From assembly GCF_014647875.1 (NCBI RefSeq), contig NZ_BMQA01000007.1:294154-358153 (forward strand): a stretch of 64,000 nt of DNA, in the 5' to 3' direction. The first letter of the stretch is position 1. Every line of letters begins with the position of its first letter. Made by a program: the position numbers and the translations under genes. The stretch is from Streptomyces brasiliensis (GTDB taxonomy: Bacteria > Actinomycetota > Actinomycetes > Streptomycetales > Streptomycetaceae). A model generated the notes under the pieces. It was not told where the DNA came from. It saw nothing but the letters and a program-made list of their open reading frames with translations, and did no database searches. Shown here piece after piece: positions 34,983-44,316 of this stretch.

Positions 34983-35915
34983 TCAGAGGCGTGTGGCCGC
35001 GTGCAGCAGGAGCAGCAGGGTGACCGCCGAGTCGGCCGAGAACATCGCCGACAGGAGGGCTCCGGCGGTGGCGGTCCACAGGGCCAGGCCCACGGTGGTG
35101 AAGACCGGCGGCCAGGCGCGGGCGGCAGGTGCCGGCCCGAGGAGGGCTGCCACCCGGCGGGGGAGCGGGCCCGTGGCGGCGAGGCCGGCGAGCGTGGGCG
35201 CGGGGGTGCCGCGTGGGCCGAGGGCCGCCTTGCCGATCGCGCGGGCGACCGTCCTGCGGCTGCCGACGGCCCGGGCGGCTTCCTCGTCCGCCCAGCGTTC
35301 CGCCGTGTAGGCGACGGCGGTCCGCAGGGGCCGTAGGAACGGATTGGCGCAGGCGGCCAGTTGGACGAGCAGCAGGTGGCGGTGGTGCCGGGCGGTGAGG
35401 TGGGCGCGCTCGTGGGCGAACAGGGCGCGGCGCTCCCGGGAGCCGAGGCCGGTGAGCATGGCCGTGGACACGACGACCCGGTCGCGCGGGCCGCCGGGCA
35501 GGGCGTAGGCGTAGGGCTGGGCGTCGGGGAGCACCGCCACCTCGGTCGGTGGCAGACCCGTCAGGGCCGCATGGGCTCGCCGCCGTACCCGGTGGTGGCG
35601 CAGCACGGCGTGAGCGCAGCTCGCCACGACCGCGATCAGCGCCGGGATGGCCGCCTTTCCGGCGATCTCGTGGCGCGGCACGCTCTCGCGCACCTCGGGA
35701 TCCGACCAGCCGTCCGGCAGGGGATTGCCGGGCAGTTGAGCGGTGCCGACCACCATCAGCAGAGCCAGACACACCGTGCTGCACACGGCCATGACGGAGG
35801 AGACGCCGGTCAGCAGCACGGTGGCGGTGCGCGGGTGGAGGCGTTGTGCGGCCAGGCGCGCGATCGGCCAGGCGGTCAGCGGCAGCACCAGCGGGAGGAG
35901 CACGAAAATGCCCAT
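34983..35915 (-). CDS. M56-family (BlaR1/MecR1-like) membrane zinc peptidase
   Basis: The 310-residue protein has helices at about 3-22, 38-60 and 85-105, a cytoplasmic loop with the zinc motif 'RRALFAHERAHLTARHHR' (HExxH), and a final helix pair. The third ligand may be Glu in 'AERWADEEAAR'. It lacks the extracellular penicillin-binding sensor of BlaR1. It follows the BlaI-type repressor gene by 6 bp, so the pair probably forms a signal-triggered unit in which the peptidase inactivates the repressor. No beta-lactamase gene is close. Confidence 0.88.
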   Translation of the reverse strand: MGIFVLLPLVLPLTAWPIARLAAQRLHPRTATVLLTGVSSVMAVCSTVCLALLMVVGTAQLPGNPLPDGWSDPEVRESVPRHEIAGKAAIPALIAVVASCAHAVLRHHRVRRRAHAALTGLPPTEVAVLPDAQPYAYALPGGPRDRVVVSTAMLTGLGSRERRALFAHERAHLTARHHRHLLLVQLAACANPFLRPLRTAVAYTAERWADEEAARAVGSRRTVARAIGKAALGPRGTPAPTLAGLAATGPLPRRVAALLGPAPAARAWPPVFTTVGLALWTATAGALLSAMFSADSAVTLLLLLHAATRL

Positions 35916-35921
35916 GCGCTC

Positions 35922-36305
35922 TCAGTCCTCGTCGCCGGCCTGGTCCAACAGCTCGCGCAGCACCTGTTCGTCGCCCTCCGGCAGCGTGGTGATGAAGCTG
36001 GCCAGCACCGCTCTGCGGTCCTGCTCGCCGTCCAGGACCCGGTGCATCTTCAACGCGGCGAGCCCCGCCTCGTCCGCGGCGGGCAGCCACACGAACGAGC
36101 GCCCTTCGCGCCTGCGCGTGACGGCGCTCTTCGCCAGGAGGCGGGCCAGCACCGTCATCACGGTCGTGTACGCGAGGTCGGCGCCGAGGTACTCCTGCAC
36201 CCAGCCCGCGGTCACCGGCTTCCCGGCCGTGTGCAGCGCCGAGAGCACCTGCGTCTCCAACGCGCCCTGCGCCCTGCGCCGACGGCGCGGATCCGGCTCC
36301 GCCAC
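35922..36305 (-). CDS. BlaI/MecI/CopY-family repressor
   Basis: GTG 36305 gives a 127-residue winged-helix protein: 'LETQVLSALHTAGKPVTAGW' (HTH start), 'LAYTTVMTVLARLLAKSAVT' (recognition helix) and 'RRREGRSFVWLPA' (wing). The C-terminal dimerisation part contains 'ALKMHRVLDGEQDRRAVLASF', near where BlaR-type peptidases cut homologues. It begins the operon with the M56 peptidase. An imperfect ACAA/TTGT dyad at 36366-36378 is a possible self-operator. Confidence 0.9.
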   Translation of the reverse strand: MAEPDPRRRRRAQGALETQVLSALHTAGKPVTAGWVQEYLGADLAYTTVMTVLARLLAKSAVTRRREGRSFVWLPAADEAGLAALKMHRVLDGEQDRRAVLASFITTLPEGDEQVLRELLDQAGDED

Positions 36306-36364
36306 GCGCGGTCTCCCTTCCGACTCCCCGCCGGCTCGACACGCGGTGCCGGGGGTGCACATCG

Positions 36365-36379
36365 TACAAAGCGCTTGTC
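36365..36379. promoter_or_regulatory. Possible BlaI-type operator
   Basis: TACAAAGCGCTTGTC forms an imperfect dyad (TACA...TTGT around AGCGCT), 60-74 bp upstream of the blaI-like start. TACA/TGTA-type dyads are the usual targets of BlaI/CopY repressors. It lies between the divergent BlaI-like and ArsR-like genes. Confidence 0.4.
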
Positions 36380-36490
36380 CACGGCCCGTTTTCGCCGCTC
36401 GTCCCGCACCGCCCGCACCCCGAGACCGCCCACCTACACTGGGTGGGCGCGTGTGCGGCGGACGTGATGTGGGCGGGACGGGAGAGGGCT

Positions 36491-36853
36491 GTGTCGGAGA
36501 ACGTCGGTGGCTTCGAGGATCCGTCCGCCGAGGTTCTGTCGGAGGCGGCCGCTGCGTTCGGGCTGCTGGCGTCGTCGGCCCGGCTGCACCTGATGTGGGC
36601 GTTGTCCCAGGGCGAGAGCGACGTCACGCACCTCGCCGACCGGGTGGGCGGTGCACTGCCCGCGGTCAGCCAGCATCTGGCGAAGCTGAAGCTCGCCGGC
36701 CTCGTGCGCTCGCGTCGTGAGGGCCGGCGGCAGGTCTATTACGTCGACGACCCCGACGTCGTGACGGTGGTGCGGGTGATGGTCGGCCAGTTGAGCGCGC
36801 GCTCGCAGCGAGCCTCCGCACCGGTACGCCGGCTGAGCGGGACCGGTGGCTGA
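36491..36853 (+). CDS. ArsR-family regulator in front of the P-type ATPase
   Basis: GTG 36491 follows GGAGAGG and gives a 120-residue winged-helix protein with 'SSARLHLMWALSQGESDV', 'ALPAVSQHLAKLKLAGLV' (recognition helix) and 'RSRREGRRQVYYVDDPDV' (wing). The classical CxC metal site of ArsR alpha-3 is missing, and there are few Cys/His residues overall, so the inducer may not be a thiophilic metal. It overlaps the ATPase start by 8 bases, which makes metal-dependent control of that pump the obvious hypothesis. Confidence 0.88.
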   Translation: MSENVGGFEDPSAEVLSEAAAAFGLLASSARLHLMWALSQGESDVTHLADRVGGALPAVSQHLAKLKLAGLVRSRREGRRQVYYVDDPDVVTVVRVMVGQLSARSQRASAPVRRLSGTGG

Positions 36854-39548
36854 GACCACCGCGGCTCCGGGGCCGGACGCCGAGATGTCCGGGCCCGGAG
36901 CGGTATCGGCACCTGGCGAAGGCCCGGGTGCCGGCGCCGCGACGTCGAGTCCGGGACATGCGGCGCCGTCCGTGCTGGAGGTACTGCGCGGGCTCGGCAG
37001 CGGGCCGCGCGGCCTGACGGAGGCGCAGGCCGAGGAGCGGCTGGAGCGGCTGGGCGCGAACACGGTTCCGGACCGGCGTGCGGCGTCGTGGCCGCGGCTG
37101 TTCGTACGCAGTCTGCGGGACCCCTTCACCGCGGTCCTGTTGTGCCTGGGGCTGGTGTCGGCGGCCGTCCTCGCCTGGGGCACCGCCTCGGTGATCCTCC
37201 TCCTGGTCGTGGTCAGCTGTGTGCTGCGCGCGTCCGGCGAGCACCGCGCCGACCGGTCCATGGCCGGACTGCGCGAACTGGTCGCCACCACCACGACCGT
37301 GCTGCGCCGCACCGGCGAGCACGGGAAGGCGGCGTCCCGTGAAGTCCCCGTGGTGGAGCTGGTTCCCGGCGACGTGGTCCGGCTCGGGTCCGGCGACCTC
37401 GTTCCGGCGGACGTACGACTGCTGCGCGCCAGCGGCCTGACCGTGCACCAGGCCGCGCTGACGGGGGAGTCGGCCCCCGTCGCGAAGTACGCGGACGACC
37501 TCCCGCACCCGGCCGGTGGTGGCCTGTTCGAACAACCGCAGCTGTGTTTCCAGGGCAGCAGCGTCGTGTCCGGCAGCGCCACCGCGGTCATCACCGCGAC
37601 CGGCGCGCACACCCGGTTCGCCGCCGCCCACGGCTCGATCTCCGGCCGGGCGGGGGCGAGCGCCTTCGACCGTTCCGTGCACGGCGTCTCCTGGATCCTG
37701 ATCCGGTTCATGCTGCTCACCCCGCCGTTGGTCCTCATGGCCAACGCGGCGCTGCGCGGACGCGGCCTGGAGACGCTGCCGTTCGCCGTCGCGGTGGCGG
37801 TCGGGCTGACGCCGGAGATGCTGCCGGTCCTCGTCACCACCTGCCTGGCCCGCGGCGCCTCGCTGCTGGCCCGTACCCACGGCGTGATCGTGAAGCGGCT
37901 GCCCGCGCTGCACGACGTCGGAGCCGTCGACGTGCTGTGCCTGGACAAGACCGGCACCCTCACCCAGGACCGGCCGGTCGTCCACGGCACTCTCGCCCCG
38001 GACGGCCGGGACGACCCCGAGGTCCTGCACTGGGCCGCCGTCAACGCCTGGTGGACCCTGCAACTCGCCGACCTGCCGACACCCGACGCCCTCGACGAGG
38101 CCATCCTGGACGCGGCCGACGAGGACACGCTCATGGCGTACGACGGGACGGCCGCCGTCCCCTTCGACCCGCTCCGCCGCCTCGCCACCGCCGTCGTACG
38201 GACACCCGGACGCCTCGGCACCCACACCCTGGTCGTCAAGGGAGACGTCGAGGCCGTCCTGGAACGCTGCGTCCTCCCGGAGGACGAGCGCGAACGGCTC
38301 CGCGACCTCGCCGCCGGCCAGGCCGACGGGGGTCTGCGCGTCCTGGCGGTCGCCACCGCCGAACGCCCCGTCCGCGTCCGTGATCACACCCCGGCCGACG
38401 AACGCGGCTTGGCCTTCCTGGGGTTCATCACCTTCCAGGACGCCCTGGCGCCGAGTGCCGCCAATGCGCTGAAGGTCCTCACCGAGCGGGGCGTCGCCGT
38501 AAAGATCCTCACTGGCGACCACCCGGGAACGGCCGCCCGTGCCTGTCGCGACCTCGGCATCGCCGTCGCCGAGGACGACATGCTCACCACCGACCGCATC
38601 GACGGCCTCACCGACGCCGAACTCGCCGACCTGGCCCGTCGCACGACCGTCTTCGCCCGCTGTACCCCCGAGGACAAGGCCCGGATCGCGCACGCGCTGC
38701 GGACCGCCGGGCACACCGTGGGCTTCCTCGGCGACGGCGTCAACGACCTGCCGGCCCTGCGCGCGGCCGACGTCGGCATCGCCCCGCGCGACGCGGCCGA
38801 CGTGACCCGTGAGGGCGCCGACGTGGTGCTCGCCGAGAAGGACCTCACCGCGGTCGCCCACGCCATCACCGCGGGGCGGCACGCGAGCGGCAACATCGCC
38901 ACGTATCTGCGCATCACGCTGTCCTCGAACCTCGGCAACGTCGTCGCGATGCTCTTCGCGGGCCTGCTGCTGCCGTTCCTGCCGATGCTCCCGGCCCAGG
39001 TCCTCGTGCAGAACCTGTGCTTCGACGCGGCCCAGCTCGCCTTCGCCCACGACCGGCCGCATCCGTCGGTGCTGGGCCGTCCGACCGCGCTGCGGCCACG
39101 GGACCTGCTGCGCTTCATCACCGGCTTCGGCGTGCTCAACGCCGTCGCCGACCTCGCCACCTTCGGCGTCCTCGCGGTCGCCCTGCGCGGTCCGGGGAAC
39201 GTCGACGACGAGGCGGTGTTCCACTCCGGCTGGTTCACCGAGAACCTGCTCACCCAGGCCCTGGTGATGCTGCTGCTGCGCGTCGGCCGCGGCACCGCGG
39301 AGCGGCGGGGGCCGGGCCCGGTCGCCCGGGCAGCGGCGGCGCTGGCCGCCATCGGCCTGCTGCTGCCACCGTCACTCCTCGGATCGTGGCTCGGCCTGAC
39401 CGCGCTCCCGCCGATGTACTACCTGCTGCTCACGGCCGTCCTCGCGCTGTACGCCGTCGGCCTGTTGGCGGTGAGAGCGCGCTACGAGCGACGGTACGGT
39501 CCCGCGTCGCGCGAGCACCTCGCGGCCCATGAGATGTCTCACCTGTGA
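36846..39548 (+). CDS. P-type ATPase, magnesium-translocating (MgtA-like)
   Basis: The 900-residue pump starts at GTG 36846 inside the ArsR gene's end. It has the actuator motif 'ALTGESAPVAKY' near 205, phosphorylation motif 'CLDKTGTLTQDRPV' with Asp about 366, 'KGDVEAVLERC' in the nucleotide domain, 'ILTGDHPGTAARACRDLGI', and hinge 'GFLGDGVNDLPALRAADVGI' near 628. 'MLFAGLLLPFLPMLPAQVLV' is typical of MgtA/MgtB. It lacks N-terminal heavy-metal-binding domains and the CPC motif, so Mg2+ (or another hard cation) import is most likely. Confidence 0.92.
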   Translation: MAETTAAPGPDAEMSGPGAVSAPGEGPGAGAATSSPGHAAPSVLEVLRGLGSGPRGLTEAQAEERLERLGANTVPDRRAASWPRLFVRSLRDPFTAVLLCLGLVSAAVLAWGTASVILLLVVVSCVLRASGEHRADRSMAGLRELVATTTTVLRRTGEHGKAASREVPVVELVPGDVVRLGSGDLVPADVRLLRASGLTVHQAALTGESAPVAKYADDLPHPAGGGLFEQPQLCFQGSSVVSGSATAVITATGAHTRFAAAHGSISGRAGASAFDRSVHGVSWILIRFMLLTPPLVLMANAALRGRGLETLPFAVAVAVGLTPEMLPVLVTTCLARGASLLARTHGVIVKRLPALHDVGAVDVLCLDKTGTLTQDRPVVHGTLAPDGRDDPEVLHWAAVNAWWTLQLADLPTPDALDEAILDAADEDTLMAYDGTAAVPFDPLRRLATAVVRTPGRLGTHTLVVKGDVEAVLERCVLPEDERERLRDLAAGQADGGLRVLAVATAERPVRVRDHTPADERGLAFLGFITFQDALAPSAANALKVLTERGVAVKILTGDHPGTAARACRDLGIAVAEDDMLTTDRIDGLTDAELADLARRTTVFARCTPEDKARIAHALRTAGHTVGFLGDGVNDLPALRAADVGIAPRDAADVTREGADVVLAEKDLTAVAHAITAGRHASGNIATYLRITLSSNLGNVVAMLFAGLLLPFLPMLPAQVLVQNLCFDAAQLAFAHDRPHPSVLGRPTALRPRDLLRFITGFGVLNAVADLATFGVLAVALRGPGNVDDEAVFHSGWFTENLLTQALVMLLLRVGRGTAERRGPGPVARAAAALAAIGLLLPPSLLGSWLGLTALPPMYYLLLTAVLALYAVGLLAVRARYERRYGPASREHLAAHEMSHL

Positions 39549-39592
39549 ATTGCCACAGGATCTGTCCTCTGTGACACACGTGTTTGTTAGAT

Positions 39593-39610
39593 TGCGCAAC
39601 TACGCAACCG
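39593..39610 (+). promoter_or_regulatory. Operator-like TTGCGCAACT motif upstream of the second LCP gene
   Basis: TTGCGCAACTACGCAACC lies 46 bases before the LCP start codon, in the same orientation relative to its gene as the matching site before the first LCP gene (3161-3180). A third copy is before tatA. Confidence 0.45.
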
Positions 39611-39656
39611 AGGTGGGGCTCCGCTCCGCCTGCCCCGACCGTCATGGGAGTGGGAG

Positions 39657-41369
39657 ATGAGCGACCCCTGGGACGGTCACCGGGACAGTCCGGCCGGCCA
39701 GGCCACACGTGGCCGCACCGCTCGCGCGCCCCGACAGCGTACGGCCGACCCCGCCGCGCGTCCGTCGGGCGGCCGGGCGGCGGGGTCGGCCGTACGCTCA
39801 CGTGGCGGTACGCGGTCGGGGCGCCGGGTCCGGCCGGTGCACCGCGGCAGGCGCGTGCTGAAGATCGCCGGGATATGCCTGTCCGTACTGATCATGGTCA
39901 CCGCCGGTGCCGGATGGTGGTTCTACGCGCACCTGAACGGCAACATCCACAGCGTCTCGCTCGACGGCAAGGGCGGTACGGAGAAGGCCGACGCGTTCGG
40001 CCGTACGCCGATCAACATCCTGGTGATGGGTTCGGACGGCCGTACCAGCAAGGAGGACTGCAAGCTCGGCGGCGGCTGCTCGAAGACCGGGGTGCAGACC
40101 GGCAGCGGGAACGCGGACGTGCAGATGGTGGTGCACATCTCCGCGGACCGTTCCAACGCCACCGTGATGAGCATCCCCCGCGACACCATCGTCGACATTC
40201 CGGCCTGCAAGGACAGCGCGACCGGTGTCGCCACGGCCGGCTACCGCGGCCAGATCAACAGCGCGCTGCAGTACGGCCCCGCCTGCCAGGTGGCCACCAT
40301 CCACCAGCTCACCGGCATCACCATCGACCACTTCGTCAAGCTCGACTTCTCCGGCGTGGTGAAGATGTCCGACGCGGTCGGCGGCGTCTCCGTCTGCGTC
40401 AGCGACGACGTCTACGACACCTACTCGCACCTGAAGCTGTCCAAGGGCACCCACACCCTCAAGGGCGAGGCGGCCCTGCAGTTCGTCCGCTCCCGGCACG
40501 GCTTCGGCGACGGCAGCGACCTCGGCCGTACGGTCTCCCAGCACATCTTCCTCAGCGCCATGATCCGTAAGTTCAAGAGCGCGGGTACGCTCACCGATCC
40601 CACTGCGGTCTACGCCCTCGCCGATGCCGCCACCAAGGCGCTGACCGTGGACGACGGTCTGGGCAGCGTCAAGAAGCTGATCGCGCTCGCGGACGACGTG
40701 AACAAGGTCCCCACCAAGCGGCTGACCTTCGCCACCATGCAGACCGCCCCCGACCCCGCCGACAGCAACCGCGTGGTGGTGGGTGCGGACGCGAAGACAC
40801 TCTTCTCCACCATCGCGGACGACCAGTCCCTGACCACCGGTTCGGGCAAGAAGTCCGCGGCGGCCTCGGCGACGGCCACCGCAGCGCCGGTGCCCGCCGC
40901 CGGGATCGCCGTGACGGTCGAGAACGGCACCGGCGTCACCGGCCGCGCCTCCACCGTCGCGGCCGCTCTCACCGTCCAGGGCTTCGGTTCCGGTACGACC
41001 ACGGCCAACGCCCCGAGCCCCGCGACGACCACCACCCTGACCTACGGCGCCGACCAGAAGGCCGAGGCGCGGACAGCGGCCCGGGCCCTGGGCCTGCCCA
41101 CCTCGCACCTGAAGGCGGGCACCGGCAAGGGCCTGACGCTGGTGATCGGCAGCGACTGGCCGAGCGGCTCCGTCTACCCGGGTGGCACCACCTCGCCCGC
41201 GCCCGCCGACACGAAGGCCGCGGTCTCCAACGCCCATGCGCAGACCGCCGATCAGGCCAAGACCTGCGCCAAGGTCAGCCCGTACAAGACGGTCGCCCTG
41301 GGTGGTGTCCCCATGACGCCGGCCCAGGCGTACGCGGCGGCGAGCGGCAGGCCCGACTCCGACGAATGA
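39657..41369 (+). CDS. Second LCP (LytR-CpsA-Psr) family protein with LytR_C domain
   Basis: The 570-residue protein from ATG 39657 has a basic Arg-rich N-terminus, an anchor at about 69-90 and an LCP domain with '[17 protein letters not shown]', '[16 protein letters not shown]', '[12 protein letters not shown]' and '[15 protein letters not shown]'. A LytR_C domain ('[16 protein letters not shown]') follows an Ala/Thr linker near 400. It should attach glycopolymers to peptidoglycan. It is clearly a paralogue of the protein at 1542-3095, sharing domain order and upstream motif, and is followed by tatA 61 bp later. Confidence 0.9.
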   Translation: MSDPWDGHRDSPAGQATRGRTARAPRQRTADPAARPSGGRAAGSAVRSRGGTRSGRRVRPVHRGRRVLKIAGICLSVLIMVTAGAGWWFYAHLNGNIHSVSLDGKGGTEKADAFGRTPINILVMGSDGRTSKEDCKLGGGCSKTGVQTGSGNADVQMVVHISADRSNATVMSIPRDTIVDIPACKDSATGVATAGYRGQINSALQYGPACQVATIHQLTGITIDHFVKLDFSGVVKMSDAVGGVSVCVSDDVYDTYSHLKLSKGTHTLKGEAALQFVRSRHGFGDGSDLGRTVSQHIFLSAMIRKFKSAGTLTDPTAVYALADAATKALTVDDGLGSVKKLIALADDVNKVPTKRLTFATMQTAPDPADSNRVVVGADAKTLFSTIADDQSLTTGSGKKSAAASATATAAPVPAAGIAVTVENGTGVTGRASTVAAALTVQGFGSGTTTANAPSPATTTTLTYGADQKAEARTAARALGLPTSHLKAGTGKGLTLVIGSDWPSGSVYPGGTTSPAPADTKAAVSNAHAQTADQAKTCAKVSPYKTVALGGVPMTPAQAYAAASGRPDSDE

Positions 41370-41373
41370 GTCC

Positions 41374-41391
41374 GGTTGTACAGTTGCGCAA
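41374..41391 (-). promoter_or_regulatory. Operator-like TTGCGCAACT motif upstream of tatA (inverted)
   Basis: The minus strand reads TTGCGCAACTGTACAACC; the plus strand GGTTGTACAGTTGCGCAAGG matches the plus strand at 3161-3180 in 19 of 20 bases. It starts 4 bp after the LCP stop codon and ends 39 bp before the tatA start. Confidence 0.45.
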
Positions 41392-41430
41392 GGCAGCAAC
41401 AAAGCCGACGGCAATCAAGAAGGGGGCGGG

Positions 41431-41595
41431 ATGCTCCGCAACGGACTGGAACCCTGGCACCTGCTGATCGTGGCGATCGTGATCATCCTGCTGTTCGGCT
41501 CGAAGAAGCTGCCCGAGGCCGCCCGCGGGCTGGGGAAGTCGATGCGCATCCTCAAGAGTGAGGCGAAGGCCGTGAAGGAGGACGACGCCGCCTGA
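41431..41595 (+). CDS. Short TatA-like twin-arginine translocase subunit
   Basis: ATG 41431, with AGGGGGCGGG just before it, gives 54 residues. It has the TatA plan: one membrane helix '[20 protein letters not shown]', then an amphipathic helix '[17 protein letters not shown]' and an acidic end. FGSKKLPE after the helix is the family hallmark. The tail is much shorter than that of the usual Streptomyces TatA (about 90 residues or more). No tatB or tatC is next to it, so it is probably an accessory TatA that relies on a TatC encoded elsewhere. Confidence 0.88.
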   Translation: MLRNGLEPWHLLIVAIVIILLFGSKKLPEAARGLGKSMRILKSEAKAVKEDDAA

Positions 41596-41660
41596 GTTCC
41601 TGGAACTCCGTTTCCGGGGCGCACTTACGGGGCGGGTGAGGGGTGACTACGGTGCTGTGA

Positions 41661-42767
41661 ATGCCCCGCCGTTGTTTCCAGACGCAGGTTCGACCTCCCG
41701 TTCGGCCACCCGGATCCACCGGCGGACGGGACGCGTACTTCGACAACGCCAAGTACCTGGCGATCGTGCTGGTGGCGATCGGGCACGCCTGGGAGCCCCT
41801 GCGTGACGGCAGCCGTACGGTCACCGCGCTCTACACGCTCGTGTACGCCTTCCACATGCCGGCGTTCATCGTCATCTCGGGCTATTTCTCCCGGCGTTTC
41901 GACGCGAGCCCGCAGCGCGTCAGGCGCTTGATCACCGGCGTCGCCGTCCCGTACGTAGTCTTCGAGGTGGCCTACACCCTGTTCACCCGCTGGACCGACG
42001 ACGCCCCGGACCGCGAGATCAGCCTGCTCGACCCCCTGTATCTGACCTGGTTCCTGGCGGCGTTGTTCATCTGGCGGCTGACCACCCCGATGTGGGAGCG
42101 CGTGCGTGGGCCGCTGCCGCTCGCGCTTGCCGTCGCGATGACGGCGACCGTGTCGCCGTCGATCGGCAACGACCTCGGCCTCCAACGCGTGCTGCAGTTC
42201 CTGCCGTACTTCGTGCTCGGCCTCTGCCTGAAGCCGGAGCACTTCCGGCTGGTGCGCCGATGGCAGGTGCGCATCCTGGCCGTGCCGGTGTTCGTCTGTG
42301 CGCTCGCCGTGGCCTACTGGGCGGTCCCGCGGATGAACTACGCCTGGTTCTTCCATCACGACAGCGCCGAGCAGTTGGCCGCGCCCGCCTGGTACGGGCC
42401 GGTCATGACCCTGGCGACCTTCGGCTGCTCGGTGGTGCTGGTCGCCTGCTTCCTGGCATGGGTGCCGGGGCGCCGGACGTGGTTCACCGTGCTGGGCGCC
42501 GGCACGCTGTACGGCTACCTGCTGCATGGCTTCGTCGCCCAGGGGTCGAAGTTCTGGGGATGGTACGACCCCGCCTGGGTGCACCGGCCCCTCGGCGAGG
42601 TCACGGTCACCTTCGTCGCCGCCGCGGTCATGACGGTACTGTGCACTCCGCCCGTCCGGCGGCTGTTCCGCTTCTCGATGGAACCCGGGATGGAATGGGC
42701 GTTCCGGAGGGATGCCGCCGAGGCGGCGCGCAACCGGTCACATCTCACCGTCAGTTCTCGCGTTTGA
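41661..42767 (+). CDS. Acyltransferase-3-like membrane protein
   Basis: The 368-residue protein from ATG 41661 begins with about 25 soluble residues and then 'DAYFDNAKYLAIVLVAIGH', whose His ends the first helix as in acyltransferase-3 proteins, followed by 'FHMPAFIVISGYFSRRF'. Around ten helices are visible. 'DNAKYLAIVLVAIGHAW' is typical of the OpgC/fucose-4-O-acetylase-like subgroup, which acts on sugars. Its 3' end overlaps the convergent HTH gene by 17 bases. Confidence 0.85.
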   Translation: MPRRCFQTQVRPPVRPPGSTGGRDAYFDNAKYLAIVLVAIGHAWEPLRDGSRTVTALYTLVYAFHMPAFIVISGYFSRRFDASPQRVRRLITGVAVPYVVFEVAYTLFTRWTDDAPDREISLLDPLYLTWFLAALFIWRLTTPMWERVRGPLPLALAVAMTATVSPSIGNDLGLQRVLQFLPYFVLGLCLKPEHFRLVRRWQVRILAVPVFVCALAVAYWAVPRMNYAWFFHHDSAEQLAAPAWYGPVMTLATFGCSVVLVACFLAWVPGRRTWFTVLGAGTLYGYLLHGFVAQGSKFWGWYDPAWVHRPLGEVTVTFVAAAVMTVLCTPPVRRLFRFSMEPGMEWAFRRDAAEAARNRSHLTVSSRV

Positions 42768-44130
42768 TCCACTCGCCGCCGCCCAGTGGGTAGTCGTAGC
42801 CGGGGCGGCCGACGTCGGCGCTGGTGCGGAACGGGGTGCCGTCGTCGTCGATGTGGATGGTGCCGCGGCGGCTGCCGCTGGACCAGTCCAGGGTGAGGTC
42901 CCAGCGGACATCGTGTGCCGTGGTGTGGGCCGTGACGTAGAAGACCTCGGGGTCGGACTCGCTGACCTTGTACGGGAAGTCGCGCCGGCCGTTCTTGACG
43001 GTGACCCTGGGACTGCCGCTGTCGAGGCCGATGTCGAACGACCGGGTGTCCACGCCGCCGCCGCAGCCGACGCCCATCGAGTAGTCGTTCCAGGCGAGCG
43101 GCGCGCCCTTGGTGAGGACGCGTACGTGCAGCGCCTCAAGGACGACGGTGTCCGCGCCGGTGCCCTGGACGGTGAGGGCGACCCGCTGTTCGCCCGAGGA
43201 GACCGCACCGTATGCGGCTGCCCAGCGCGGGGCGTCCTGTTCGTTCGCGGGCGGGCCGACCTGCTCGGGTTCGCTGTCGACGAGGAAGTGCTGGCTGCAC
43301 GGGTTGTCATAGACATACGGACGGGCGCCGACGGTGAGCGGGACGGCGCCGGTGGCACTGCCGCCGGCGGACTCGGCCGCGCCCTGCTTGCCGTCGCCGT
43401 TCGAGGTGCCGGACCCGGACCCGGAGCCCTCGGACCCGGTCGGGGAGGCGGAGGCCGGTGCGGACCCATGCCCCTCCGCACCGGGGGACGGGGCGGCGGA
43501 GGGCTTCCCGGCGTCCGCGGTACCGGTGATCGCGACGGTGCCACCGGCCACCTGCCGACCCTCCGTGTCGTTCCCGTCCCCGCCGAACGGCGAACGAACC
43601 ATGAGCACCACGGCTCCCAGTGCGGCGGCCACCGCGACGCAGGCGACCAGCACAGTACGGCGGCGACGGAGCCCAGGGCGACGACGCGGCGGCGCGGGCG
43701 CGCCCGGCACGCCGACGACAACCGGCTCGCCGTCCTCGCCCTCGCCCTGTCCGTGCGACACCGCCGAGCCGGGTCCCGCCGCTTCCGGCGCATCAGCCGA
43801 ACCGTCCGAACCAGTTTCCGGAGCCGGAGCCGGAGCCGGACCGGTTGCCGCGGCCTTGTCCGCCCTGCGCCGACGTGCCGCGTCCGCCAGGATCCAGTGT
43901 CGGTGCAGTTCGACCAGCTCCTGCGGAGTTGCCCGGCAGACCCTTGCGAGGCGCTCCACCGGCGCGTAATCGACCGGCACCGCGGTGCCGTTGCAGTAGC
44001 GGTGCAGCGTCGACGTGCTCATGTGCAGCCGCTCGGCAAGCGCCCCGTAGCTCAGTCCCGAGCGGTCCTTGAGCTCCCGCAGCAGCCGCGCGAACGCCTC
44101 CGTCTCCCCGGTCTCCGTTGCCCCCGACAC
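42751..44130 (-). CDS. Membrane-anchored helix-turn-helix protein with extracytoplasmic domain
   Basis: The 459-residue protein from ATG 44130 has an XRE-like HTH at about 10-70 ('SGLSYGALAERLHMSTSTLH'). A Pro/Ala/Glu-rich linker follows, then a basic patch (RRRPGLRRRR) and one membrane helix near 160-182. The outer part has a Gly/Ser-rich spacer and a C-terminal beta-domain of about 170 residues with Cys residues in 'DNPCSQHFLVDSEPEQV' and 'MGVGCGGGVDTRSF', likely disulfide-bonded. This is a one-component transmembrane regulator plan. It is divergent from the DUF4232 lipoprotein gene. Confidence 0.8.
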   Translation of the reverse strand: MSGATETGETEAFARLLRELKDRSGLSYGALAERLHMSTSTLHRYCNGTAVPVDYAPVERLARVCRATPQELVELHRHWILADAARRRRADKAAATGPAPAPAPETGSDGSADAPEAAGPGSAVSHGQGEGEDGEPVVVGVPGAPAPPRRRPGLRRRRTVLVACVAVAAALGAVVLMVRSPFGGDGNDTEGRQVAGGTVAITGTADAGKPSAAPSPGAEGHGSAPASASPTGSEGSGSGSGTSNGDGKQGAAESAGGSATGAVPLTVGARPYVYDNPCSQHFLVDSEPEQVGPPANEQDAPRWAAAYGAVSSGEQRVALTVQGTGADTVVLEALHVRVLTKGAPLAWNDYSMGVGCGGGVDTRSFDIGLDSGSPRVTVKNGRRDFPYKVSESDPEVFYVTAHTTAHDVRWDLTLDWSSGSRRGTIHIDDDGTPFRTSADVGRPGYDYPLGGGEWIKREN

Positions 44131-44316
44131 CCGTTCCCCCTCGTCCCCGTATTCCAGTCGCGCGTTCCAGGGCTGTTGCTTTCTCTCTGGTCAGGGCGCG
44201 TTTCGGTGTTCCAGCGTCCCCAACTGCCCGCTGTGCGTGGCGGCTGGGACGGATCACCTCGCAAGCTTCGGTCATCCAATCACCACCGCCACCCGAACAC
44301 CGAAGGGCACAGCCGC

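Noticed and set aside
36491..36853. Arsenic-sensing ArsR
   Set aside because: The family fold fits, but the CxC metal site is absent and the downstream pump is of Mg2+ type, so an arsenic role is not supported.
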